Assembly (NCBI RefSeq): GCF_030272615.1
Contig: NC_081415.1
Coordinates: forward strand, 185,873,494 to 185,937,493
From: Cryptomeria japonica
Lineage: Eukaryota > Streptophyta > Pinopsida > Cupressales > Cupressaceae
DNA length: 64,000 bases
Direction: 5' to 3'
Shown here: one piece after another, positions 35,101 to 45,033 of the stretch
Position numbering within the stretch: position 1 is the stretch's first letter
Layout of the letters: each line of letters opens with the position of its first letter
Translations under genes and position numbers: made by a program
Notes under the pieces: generated by a model
Told to the model about the DNA's origin: nothing
Seen by the model: only the letters and a program-made list of their open reading frames with translations
Databases searched by the model: none

Positions 35101-35333
35101 TTGAACATATTCTTCAAATCATCAGACCCTAAATTTTCAATTTTACAGTGAATGTATGCCCTAGGGTCTTCAACAAAAGCAACTCCCTCTGAAATCTTAG
35201 AAAATGCACCAATGGAGTCATCCGACTTTTCTATCTTAGGAATTATCTTGAAAATGGGTCTAGGACGCTTAATATTTTCCACCATAGTAGGGTTTGCAAT
35301 GAATTCAGGAACAGAAGATGAAGAAGCCATCAT
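32107..35333 (-). pseudogene. Element B long ORF, unknown protein of about 1,070 residues
   Basis: Start MMASSSSVPEFIANPTMVEN at 35333. It stays in one frame to about 32805 with stops near 35079, 34350, 34020, 33864 and 33195, then shifts frame once and runs to 32107. The N-terminal half looks globular: VFKITKEAIKAVIGLPSTG, then IDICERLKDELMENLMKIKG and FRFGYLLVCLMLYFSKE. The middle has a basic patch (PSPKRIRTPRKK), and the C-terminus is Lys/Glu-rich and coiled-coil-like. No pol motif. It occupies the place where pol should be. The family is unknown to me; the N-terminal part resembles the element D protein in pattern. Confidence 0.75.
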
Positions 35334-35639
35334 ACTGAATAAATACCTTTCTCTGCAAGTGAAATCCTTTGGATGCCTTGAAAATATCTTAGTTGCTTCG
35401 CCTCTTGAATTCCTTTTCTCTCTTTCATGATCTTCGAATATTTGAATGCTTGGTAAGTCAAAATGATAGGTTATCACACTTTATAACCAAAAAGCTCGCC
35501 AACAACAACATTAAATGCTTCTCTAGTTAAGTGAATACTTAACATGTCTACCAGTAAAGAAGAATTAAGACTTCCTACCACCATCTGAGGGTAAAATGCA
35601 TGATCTTCAATGAGCTACCTTACCCCTAAGTATTACTCC
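35334..35639 (-). other. Element B spacer between gag tail and long ORF
   Basis: About 300 bases with no coding frame supported; presumably the junction where pol was replaced. Confidence 0.4.
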
Positions 35640-36753
35640 TTAGTTAGATGAAGAATCATCTGCCGGTGCAGGACTACTCTGTTTTGCCAGTGCAGAGACA
35701 GACTCATCATTTCTCTGATCTCTCTTCTTGATCCATTGTTTAGTAAATTCTTGCTTGATCTCATTTACCGTTTCCTTGCCTTTGTCATTAGATCCTTTGT
35801 TGTTTGCTGGTAGATTCTTGCTTCTACAAAATCTTGCAACATGCCCAATCTTGTTACATGCATAACAAGTTACTTGTTTCTTTGAATTGCTTTTCCATAC
35901 CTTGACTAGTTTGAGTTCTACATTGATTAGAAAGATGACCAAATCTACCACAAACATAGCATTTTACATTGATTTTGCACATGTCTGAGTTATGACCATA
36001 ATTATTGCATTTTGAATATTGACCAATGGATGAATTTGTATTCTGATTATTCCTATATCTGCACTGATTTTCTCTATGACCAAATTTGTTGCAATTAAAA
36101 CATTTGTAATTGAATTTATAAGCAATAGGTTGTCTTACCGGTTTGCTGTGATCATGATTGTTTGTAGTACGAGAACTTTCTCCATGTTCAAATCCAAGTC
36201 CAACTATTTCTCCATTAGGTTTTTGACTTTTTAGCATATCATCAAGCTTATTTGAACTCTTTTTGAATTTGTCTTTGTATTTATTTGCACTGACTAGTTC
36301 ACCTTCCAGAGTGCCAACTTGTCTCATAAGTTCCTCCTTGTCATGTTGCATCTGAATCAACTTTGTTTTAAGCATGTCATTATCATAAATAAGCCTTAGA
36401 GATTCATCTGATCTTTCATCAAGTCTTCTAACCAAATCTTCATCATTCTTCTTCCTATCTTCAATATCCTTGCATAGTCTCATGGTTAAGTCTTGCATCT
36501 CATTCCTCATGTTACTATTCTCTTGTCTCAGTTTGTCTGCAATATCTCTAAGAGTCTCCTTTTCTTCATCATCTTGTTTTTGCAATGACTCACACAATTC
36601 CTTTCTCTTACTCTATGCCATGACCAGGTTTTCTTGAATTGTTTTAATGAATTCCCTAACAGATCTAAGTTCATCTTCCAATTTGATATTCTTTAATTTT
36701 TCTGCATCAAAATCTTCAAGAGCTCCTTCCAACTATTGTCTCAAATTTTCCAT
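35640..36753 (-). pseudogene. Element B gag-like protein: coiled coil plus four zinc knuckles
   Basis: Start MENLRQ at 36753, with stops near 36735 and 36618 and one frame change near 35900. The N-terminal 170 residues form a heptad-like Glu/Lys/Leu coiled coil. Knuckles follow: CFNCNKFGHRENQC, a degenerate KCNNYGHNSDMC, CYVCGRFGHLSNQC, and after the frame change CYACNKIGHVARFC. The capsid-like UBN2 domain normally at the front of a copia gag is absent, as ORF start and PBS are only about 60 bases apart. It probably binds element RNA; packaging would need a partner gag. Confidence 0.82.
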
Positions 36754-36810
36754 TGGTACCGGTTTCAAAATCTTCCTCAAGCTGTTAGGCTTCTGCAAAT
36801 AGAAGACCAT

Positions 36811-36822
36811 GCTCTGATACCA
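36811..36822 (-). promoter_or_regulatory. Element B primer binding site, initiator-Met type
   Basis: Minus TGGTATCAGAGC, two bases after the LTR end TCTAACA. Complementary to initiator tRNA-Met as in copia elements. Confidence 0.93.
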
Positions 36823-36824
36823 AT

Positions 36825-37709
36825 TGTTAGATACTCGGTTAATCCCAAAGACATTGAGAGGGGGGGGGCTGAATCAGTGTCTAACCAGTAGATGAAATAT
36901 TTAAACTTATTTGCAATACTATAATAGGAATTAATGTACCAGTAAACAAATAATGATGCAATAAAGAGAAATAAGAGAAACAACATCAATGCACACCATA
37001 ACACAATATATTTTGGCGAGGAAACCCGGTAAGGGAAAAACCTCAGTGGGATTTGTGACCCACAATATTTACTCATTGGCCATATGAATAAATATTACTC
37101 AGTACAATAGGGGCCTGCACATGTAGGAAGGCCAACAACCTATAGCTCATTGCTCAACAACAAAACTGGAGTCCCACTGACTACAAAATTGGATGGTTAA
37201 ATCCAATACAATGTACTGCTTCAAAATAGCATCTACAATGCTCGATTCAGTACTGGTTTAAGCTCTGTCTGATACCTCTGCCAAAACCTTGTCATAGAAT
37301 AGTCTTTGCTCTCAAAATAAATACATCAAAGTACATAAACAACTATTCAGTATCATATCTCTATCCTATCACTTTCACCTTTTATCACCATTACATCAAT
37401 TAACACACATACAAAATGGCCTACAAGATCTCATACATATATGAGTCTTTACAATACATCATGTTGTCTATACAAATATAATTTACATTACAATACATTT
37501 CACATAAACAAAACTATATCCATGTCGGCCTGGAATGTCGGTATGATTTGTTGCCGGTGTAAACTGGATGGTGATGTGAATGATCTTTGTTGTAGCTGTC
37601 GGTGCCGGTATGCGAAGTCAATTGCCGGTATAACCATGTAGTACCTGTAGAACCCTGTTGCCATCAATGACAACATCAACCATTCTCATCTGGGTGTATA
37701 ATTCCAACA
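36825..37709 (-). repeat. Element B right (5') LTR, 885 bp
   Basis: TGTTAGATAC...ATTCCAACA on the plus strand. The G-run near 36859-36867 and the GTGGGATTTGTGACCCA block lie at its U5 end on the minus strand. TSD TATTC follows at 37710-37714. Confidence 0.93.
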
Positions 37710-37714
37710 TATTC

Positions 37715-38269
37715 TCCATATTTCCCATGTTCAAACCTTGCAAATACCATAGGCATAAAATAGAAGTCAAAACTCCATTTCAATAAAATTTTAGAGAAAC
37801 AAATAAATTGGATACGAGAAATTTGAGACCTATAATAATAATTAGACACTTATCATTACTCTTTCCAACACGTATAATAAATTTTAATTTTAAATAATTT
37901 TTTATAATGAGTTAATTTTAAGGTTTGGATAAAATTAAAATTAAAATTAAATAATATTGCACTTCCTTTCTAGCATGTGCATTCTATCATTATTTACCAT
38001 TTTCAGTTATACTTTTCCTTTAGGTATAGCAAACCTTCTATTGCCTCAAGAGATTATTAACACTTCAAGTAGTGGTTCAGAAACCATAACCCCATCTAAT
38101 GTAGTATACATAATTTTCACCATTGAATGAGCCATCTAGATCTGTGAATTAGAATGAAATTCATGAGAGTAACATCAAATTTTTTTAAATAAAATTTTAA
38201 CAAGTTGTCATGAGATCATTGAACAAGTAAGGGAAACAAGTCTAGGCACATACCTCCCTCTTTCTATGT
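37715..38269. other. AT-rich DNA right of element B
   Basis: Continues the host repeat interrupted by element B. No coding frame, no repeat identified. Confidence 0.4.
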
Positions 38270-39317
38270 CTCTCTACTTATCCGTCATTTCTCTATTTTT
38301 GTCCCTCCCTCTCTACCTATTTTTATATATCTCTTCCTCTCTCTATCTAGCTCCATATCTCTCTTTACTCACTCACACACAACAAGTTAAATAATCTAAG
38401 ATTAATTAAAAATATCTTCATGTTTTATCATAAATTGTTAGAAAATAATAACTCAATATGAAACAATGTCTAATGCAAAAGGCACAAATAATACATGGAA
38501 AAAATTAATTCTAACAAATTCAATAATCATTTGAGAAAAAGGAGGAAAGGTATTCACATGGCGTAGTTCGGTTAAGTGTTGGCAAGCCATTTGATCACAA
38601 TGTTTAGCACAGTCTAAACATTTTCATATAATTAAATTTATTCATTTTTTATATCATGTTTCGAATTGGACCTAAATAAATCTCTATCTTCCTCTCTCCC
38701 CATCTATATCTACACATTTCTCCTCTCTCTACCAATTCAATTATCTCTTTCTCCCAAAGCTTGTTTCTACACCTCTATATCTACATCTCTTTGTTTCTCT
38801 ATCTCTATATTTTCATATTCCCTTTTATGTCTTTCTTCATCTCCATCTCTATCTCATTATCTTTGTATCTCTCTTCCCTTATATATATCCCTCTCTCTAC
38901 CTTGCTCTAATTCACTTCCTATCTCTCCCTCTCTATATATGTTTCTCCTATCTCAATCTATCCCTCTTTCCTTTGTCTCTTTATTCTTCCATTTATTTCT
39001 CTCTGTATCCCTCTCCTTCTCCATCTACATCCCCTCTCCATCACCCCTCTTCCTATTGCAAACATAATTTGAGCCATCTTATTGATTCAAAGATTCTATT
39101 TTAGTCATGTTCATATCCATGCAAGTGGATGCATAGTTGGTTCTAAGCTACCATTTCTCCATTGAGACATTTATTACATAAATATTATCATTTACTAAAT
39201 GACCTATAGATAGACATCATGTACTACACAAATGTATACAAAAAATAGATCACTTTTTTTCCCAATTGAATTTTTACACCTCCAGCGTACCCATTGCACA
39301 CCAAGATGCAATTGCTA
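38270..39317 (+). mobile_element. Helitron-type 3' region, older copy
   Basis: A CT-rich tract (38270-39060) followed by GATTCAAAGATT..., GTGGATGCATAGTT... and ACTACACAAATGTAT..., then an end with hairpin ATTGCAC/GTGCAAT-like sequence (39293-39312) and CTAT. The same order occurs at 56750-57547, where the end is CTAG. The terminal CTRR has decayed here, and no 5' end was found for this copy. The apparent Ser/Leu-rich ORF in the CT tract is low-complexity artefact. Confidence 0.55.
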
Positions 39318-39521
39318 TTAACCTATATCTTTAACCACATATGAGCCATATATTTTGTAGGTTTCCTCAGCTAGCCTTCAATTTCACCCCATTAACAACA
39401 CGGTATATTTCATTCATATTTTAGGTCTGCATTCTTGTTGGGTTGAATGGGGTGGTGTGAGCAAAGCACACATGTTGCCCATTCGGAGCGTCAGTCATAT
39501 ATCAAGAAAAATTATAGTGAT
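39318..39521. other. Unassigned spacer
   Basis: No feature recognised on either strand. Confidence 0.3.
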
Positions 39522-39523
39522 TA

Positions 39524-39960
39524 GGGGAAAGGAACCAGTAGTTGCGCACCCTAACTTTGCGCTTCTCAAAATCCTACATGAAAATTTCAAATCACTCTGA
39601 CTTTTTTACAACAGCTTACTTGTCAAGTCCCCTACTTATAACTAAGGTTTCATTGTCACATCATCAAATATGATGCCACATCAACATGCTTTTTACCAAG
39701 GTGTCCAAAACAGCCCAAAAAAAAGGGAGACCAATAGGTGTGCAAAAGGGCCCCAATACTTGTGCAGCTAATGTGGCATCACATGATTGGTTACTTTTCA
39801 CAACAAATGGTACATTTCATTCAATTATGGGTAGTTATCATACAACTATTGGGGCAATGTTATACAAAGATTAGACATTAAATCAACAAGTATGGGGGCA
39901 TTAAATCAACAACTTCTATCACAAGAATTGGAATGCACTCAACCACTAGATCCTTTCCCC
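39524..39960. mobile_element. MITE with 23-26 bp terminal inverted repeats
   Basis: Left end GGGGAAAGGAACCAGTAGTT and right end reverse complement GGGGAAAGGATCTAGTGGTT, differing at three positions in the first 20. Flanked by TA on both sides (39522-39523, 39961-39962), as for Tc1/mariner-type MITEs. 437 bp, no coding capacity. The class is inferred from the TA duplication only. Confidence 0.7.
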
Positions 39961-40270
39961 TAACTAACTCAAGAAAAAACAAAAAAAATAAGAGATTAAC
40001 TAACTCAAGCCTAAACGAAAAAATTAGTCATTAGGCAACGAAACGGAAAGTAAAAAGTGTAATGTATCCCAAGACTGAATTTCGGCCAGGCTGTCCGTTC
40101 ATAGGATGAATAAGAAACAAATATATGTCCCACACATGGCAAAAATGAGACAAAAAGAACACTTTAAATAGGGATAATATTATGCACTCTACCATCAGGC
40201 TCGGTTGCGTCACCCTGTAACCCAAGCGGGGACATGTGAAGGTGAAGGGACAAGCTAGTTAAGACTGGCG
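39961..40270. other. Unassigned spacer with A-rich stretches
   Basis: Contains the near-duplicate phrase TTAACTAACTCAAG (39960s and 39996). No gene seen. Confidence 0.3.
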
Positions 40271-40448
40271 ATTGGAGGTGAACATTGTATGCCCGTGGCA
40301 TGTGGCATGAACCCTCCTCCATGTAGGGAGTTAATATGTGAGGCCCAACCGGACCGACAATTGGAGGTGAACATTGTATGCCCGTGGCATGTGGCATGAA
40401 CCCTCCTCCACATAGGGAGTTAATGTGTGAGGCCCAACCTTTGACACA
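40271..40448 (+). repeat. Two tandem 89-bp units
   Basis: ATTGGAGGTGAACATTGTAT...GAGGCCCAACC is repeated from 40271 and 40360 with few differences. The second overlaps the start of the next, larger duplication. Confidence 0.88.
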
Positions 40449-40986
40449 AGTCTCATTGAGGAGGTGAAGGATGGATCCAATCTTCCACACGCCCTTACGT
40501 TGGAAAGGGTTACGAGCATTGTTTAAATTATATTCTAACTTTTTCAAATAGTGTATTCGATAACATGTATGTACCATTAAAAATCATATCATACTCTAAC
40601 CCAAGCCTTTGATTTACATAGAAGAGACAGCTAGGAAATAACAAATAGTTTCTCAAAACTATAAGCTCCAAAAATAGATAGTTAAACTGGTCAACTCCTC
40701 CACGTAGGGAGTTAATGTGTGAGGCCCAACCTTCGACACAAGTCTCATTGAGGAGATTAAGGATGGATCCAATCCTCCACACTCCCTTGCATTGGAAAGG
40801 GTTACGAGCATTGTTTAAATTATATTCTAACTTTTTCAATAGTGTATTCGATAATATGTACGTAACATTAAAAATCATATCATACTCTAACTCAGGCCTT
40901 TGATTTACATAGAAGAGACAGCTAGGAAATAACAAATAGTTTCTCAAAACTATGAGCTCCAAAACTAGATAGTTAAATTGGTCAAA
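40403..40986 (+). repeat. Two tandem 292-bp units
   Basis: Units 40403-40694 and 40695-40986 begin CTCCTCCAC and end with TTAAAYTGGTCAA. Few differences. ORFs on the minus strand (for example 40528-40962) run across both and simply repeat each other. Confidence 0.92.
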
Positions 40987-41165
40987 ATTGGATTCATATT
41001 CATATTTTAATGGTCAAAATTGTATTCATTTTAATATTTTAATTTAATAGAGAAGGCATATATTCATAAAAAATAATTGGATTCATGTCCCCCACGATCA
41101 AAGAGGTCAACTAATTAATTAAATTGGTATCTCTTAGAATAATAAAACAAATATTCCACCTAATA
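40987..41165. other. AT-rich spacer
   Basis: No coding sequence; a phrase ATCAAAGAGGTCAACTAATT (41097) recurs in altered form at 42285 and 42377. Confidence 0.3.
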
Positions 41166-41530
41166 TACTTCTCAATCCTAATATTAGTGTTTTTTTATAA
41201 TATAACTCATTTACTATAATATATTATTTGTGTCAAATACAAAGAATTTTGGGATTCCTCCTAGGTGTGCTATCCCATTCCACAAGGAACCAAATTTACA
41301 ATACTCAAAGATACATGGAAGATGGGTAGGATGTTTAAGATAACCACCAATAGGTCAGAAACAACAAAAATACAATATAATTTAAGTCCTAATATTAGTT
41401 TTTTTTATATATTTTTTTTTATAATATAACTCTTTTACTATAATATATTATTGTTGTCAAATACAAAGAATTTTGGGATTCCTCCTAAGTGTGGTACCCC
41501 ATTCCACAAGGAACCAAATTTACAGTATAT
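41166..41530 (+). repeat. Direct repeat pair of about 135-145 bp
   Basis: Segments about 41170-41305 and 41388-41524 share TCCTAATATTAG, ATAATATAACTC, CAAATACAAAGAATTTTGGG and CATTCCACAAGGAACC in order. Confidence 0.88.
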
Positions 41531-42376
41531 AAGAATTATGTAAATCCATAACCTATGTATGTCAATTATAATTATAATAAGTATTATTTTTTTGTTGTCA
41601 ATTTACACAAAGAGACTTGACTATAATCAAGACAAGTTAAGAGTCTTGTATTCATCTTGTAGAAATCCTTAACACGTTTCTTATCACAGCCCATTCTTAG
41701 ATGCAATGCCTAATACATAGATGTACGAATCTTCACAATGCATGTTAGGTCTAGACTAAGTTTGAAATAAGATAGAACCATGCAATGCAATTCTAGATTA
41801 GACTAGTTCATATAACATGGCCCCTAATATCAAAAAAAATTCTAGATAAGGTTTTTACATGTACCTTATATCAAATTCATTATTATGTTTCAAATCTTAA
41901 TTATCAATTCTAACAAATTAGTGAATCAACATTGAAGGATTAAATCTATATTGTACCAAAAATAAATTTAATGTGGGGGAGTTAAGATAGAATATTCAAG
42001 TAACATTATACAACTCTATCAAAATTTAATTCAGTAGTACATATATATTTCAATAGTACATATATATTTTTAAAAATATAGCATAGTCCAACTCAATTCT
42101 TTGATCTATAGCAACTTAGAAGCAATTAGAAAATGATAAATAGTTTCCTAAACCCATGGACTCAAAACTATGATACAATTCATTGTTAAATTGGTCAAAA
42201 TTTATCTCCTATAGCTCACCTCATGAAGACATACTTTCAACATTAAATGTAGTTCTCAAAGGAAGATCTTGAGCACCACAAGCAAACAGGCCAACTAGTT
42301 AGCTATAGTGCTACATCTTGGAGTAATAAAATATCTTATTAGGCTTAGAGTAATAAAATATCTCAATCACCACAAG
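41531..42376. other. AT-rich repeat-derived DNA
   Basis: Bases 42000-42230 resemble the end of the 292-bp unit (AAAATGATAAATAGTTTCC, TTAAATTGGTCAAAAT). No gene seen. Confidence 0.35.
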
Positions 42377-42404
42377 CAAAGAGGTCAACTAGTTGACCTC
42401 TTTG
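42377..42404. repeat. Perfect 28-bp palindrome
   Basis: CAAAGAGGTCAACT followed immediately by its exact reverse complement, no loop. Confidence 0.95.
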
Positions 42405-43078
42405 ATTGTGTTCTATTCAAATGTGCTAATAAATAATTGATTATTATAGACAGTGAATTATTCTTGATAAAGATTAAAGATAACCTAATAGAAACCATAT
42501 ATGAGGATTATTTTTTATAAAATGAATCAAGATCCCATGATTGCCTACAAAACTAAAACAACCTTCTACAAAAGATAGAAGAAAGAGCATAAATTTCTAA
42601 TCATGTATGCAAATATATTAGAACAATATGATCAATAAATTAGCATATGCAATACCAGAATATACACATAAAAACTTTCTTATATAGGTAAGTTTGAGAT
42701 ATAGGATTGACTAGGATTATGACAAGTGTCTTAATTCTGTGTCATGTGACAATTGGGGGATAAGATCACATTTCAATAAGAGAATCCTAGAAAGCCTCTT
42801 AACATGTCAAGTAATCTTAACTTGTGAACATACATGAAAAAAGGTACTAACTAGAAATTCATTAGATAATCTACCTTGTTCACACTACAAAGGGGGAAAC
42901 TAGATAAAAAAATACCATTTTAACACAACACAACCTTAGGTGCAACTTAGGGAGAATAATGAGCAAATGGAATCTCTCACAAATGAAGGGAAGGAGAAAA
43001 CCCAATGGAAGAAAACTCCTCCCTAAAAGAGAGTAAATGCAAGAAAAATTCTCTCTAGAACATGACACATAAAAAACC
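42405..43078 (-). mobile_element. Remnant of an element C-family copia 3' end
   Basis: Bases 42880-43078 align by eye with 18617-18890 (GTGCAACTTAGG, then AATCTCTCACAAATG and GGGAGGAGTTTT-like A/C-rich phrases). 42640-42880 could be its LTR (TATATAGG near 42684), but I could not align it fully. No coding part remains. Confidence 0.45.
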
Positions 43079-44225
43079 CCCATGTGATAAAAAATTACTT
43101 CCATAAGAGAAAAGAAGAGAAACCATGGAGACCCCTCTCAATATAGGATCTATACTAATGGCATATACTCAAAATTGGATGTATAATATGGTCCACGATT
43201 GCCAAACAACATTCCTTCCCTTAGGAAGAAAAAATTTAGGTGTACGGATGATGTCTTCACATTCTTAAAAAGAGTATGTACAAAGAAAGATGTACAAAGT
43301 CTCTAAAAATTGGAATTCATGTAATCGAAGGATCTCAATGGTCCATTCGTGACATTGGAATATGAATAGGTTTGGATATAATCTTGAAACGAGAGATAAA
43401 TACTTGGATTTTGTTCTTTTTTTTTTAAAATTTGGAATTAAGATTGTGAAGTGTGAGTATGTGATCTAGGGTTAACTATAACAAAATTTATGACTTCAAT
43501 ATAAATAGAAAATCAAAGAAAAAAAACAAAAAGTAAGACAAATTCCAAATAGAGGTATAAAAAGGAACCTGAAATTGAAAGATAGACTGGAAAGTGTCAT
43601 ACACAAATGTTGGGTGTCCTATTCTAAAGGTGTTCAAAATTGACAAAGATGAGAAAGAACACAATTAGGATATTCTAAAATGGTGTCTCCTAGTAAAATC
43701 AACAAAGGGAGAAATATTGCAAAGAGTTTTTATGTGGGAGAGATATTCAATGAGATATCCTTCCTCATTTTAAATAGGGTAAGGATTTACCAACTTAGAA
43801 GGTCCAGGTGCATCCTCCAAACTTGACCATCCTGATAGGAGTGTTACACTAGCATATTCTAGAAAACGTAAGGCTCCAGTGGCTTTTTGAATCACACATT
43901 TTTATAGAATGCTAGTGCACTATGTAGACATCCTTGTGTGGCACTTTTATCTAAGAAAATGAAACTCCAAAAACTATGGATAAAGCACAATTTACCAAGG
44001 AAATGGGATTTCAACGTCATTATAGCATAAATTAAAAATTCTCTTTTCCATAGCTAAATGGAATGTTTTGTATATTATGATATATTGCTATCAGGGTTCA
44101 ACTGTGTAGTTTTTGAGTCAAACTCATTGACCCATGTTTCATGAGTAGTGGTTCACAAGAACCCATCTCTCATGAGAATGAATGGTCCACTTAGCACTCA
44201 TTGCATCTAGGTGATTCTCACAGGG

Positions 44226-44310
44226 GTGAAGCATTAGGACTTCTCGAGAGATCACCCATCCCAATACTAATCCAACTCAAGCACACTTAGCCACATAGTT
44301 CCCTCCAGGG
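44226..44310 (-). pseudogene. 5S rRNA-derived segment, unit 1
   Basis: Reverse complement aligns by eye with plant 5S rRNA from about base 35 to the 3' end, with blocks AGGACTTC, TCACCCATCC, TACTA and AAGCAC (plus strand). The 5' third is missing and there are many substitutions, so it is not a gene. Confidence 0.75.
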
Positions 44311-44586
44311 TTAAACTTACTTAGCTTGCAACCCAATTTGTAAAACCTTCAGCAAGTGTTGTTCCTTATGAACCATTCATTATAGAGACCCTTTAGCTCA
44401 TCAATTGATTAGTAGGAGGTATTTTCCACAACAAGTCAAGCTATGATATTGCTATCAGGGTTCAAGTGTGTAGTTTTTGAGTCAAACTCATTGAATCATG
44501 TTTCATGAGTAGTGGTTCACAAGAACCCATCTCTCATGAGAATGAATGATCCACTTAGTACTCATTGCATCTAGGTGATGCTCACA

Positions 44587-44671
44587 AGGGTGAAGCATTG
44601 GAACTTCTTGGGAGGTCACCCATTCTAGCACTACTCCAACTCAAGCGCGCTTAACCACGAAGTTCCCTCCA
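44587..44671 (-). pseudogene. 5S rRNA-derived segment, unit 2
   Basis: Same segment as unit 1, with GGGAGGTCACCCATTCTAGC and AAGCGCGCTTAA (plus strand), the latter closer to 5S rRNA than in unit 1. Confidence 0.75.
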
Positions 44672-44950
44672 AGGTTAAACCCTCTTAGCTTGCAACCCCA
44701 TTTGAAAAACCTTCAGCAAGTGTTATGGCTTATGAACCATTCATTATAGAGCCACTTTAGCTTATCAATTGGTAAGTAGGAGGTAAATTCCACAACAAGT
44801 CAAACTATGATATTGCTGTCAGGGTTCAGCTGTGTATTTTTTGAGTCAAACTCATTGACCCATATTTCATGAGTAGTGGTTCACAATAACCCATCTCTCA
44901 TGAGAATGAATGGTCCACTTAGCACTCATTGCATCTAGGTGATGCTCACA

Positions 44951-45033
44951 TGGGTGAAGCATTGGGACTTCCTGGGAGGTCACCCATCTGAATACTACTC
45001 CAACTCGAGTGTGCTTAACCAAAGAGTTCCCTC
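44951..45033 (-). pseudogene. 5S rRNA-derived segment, unit 3
   Basis: Contains GGGACTTCCTGGGAGGTCAC and TACTACTC (plus strand), the best preserved of the three in the region corresponding to box C. Confidence 0.78.

Larger units (their letters stand above)
17906..37709 (-). mobile_element. Element B: non-autonomous LTR retrotransposon (pol-less, ORF-bearing)
   Basis: Both LTRs are present: left 17906-18170 plus 31273-31896 (split by element C) and right 36825-37709, about 885 bp. The TSD is exact, TATTC (17901-17905 and 37710-37714). The PBS (36811-36822) is the initiator-Met type and the polypurine tract (31897-31910) is copia-like, so orientation is minus. The inside holds a coiled-coil/zinc-knuckle gag tail (35640-36753) and a long unknown ORF (32107-35333), but no protease, integrase or RT. 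The two LTRs show about 18 differences over about 235 bp in one stretch, mostly transitions. Confidence 0.9.

Noticed and set aside
38666-39067. 133-codon Ser/Leu-rich open reading
   Set aside because: Lies wholly within a CT-rich low-complexity tract; the same artefact recurs at 56060-56351 and 56733-57251.
40164-40962. Minus-strand readings of 62-144 codons
   Set aside because: They only read through 89- and 292-bp tandem units; the peptide repeats itself and has no known domain.
44226-45033. Functional 5S rRNA genes
   Set aside because: Only the 3' two-thirds is present and each copy is heavily mutated.
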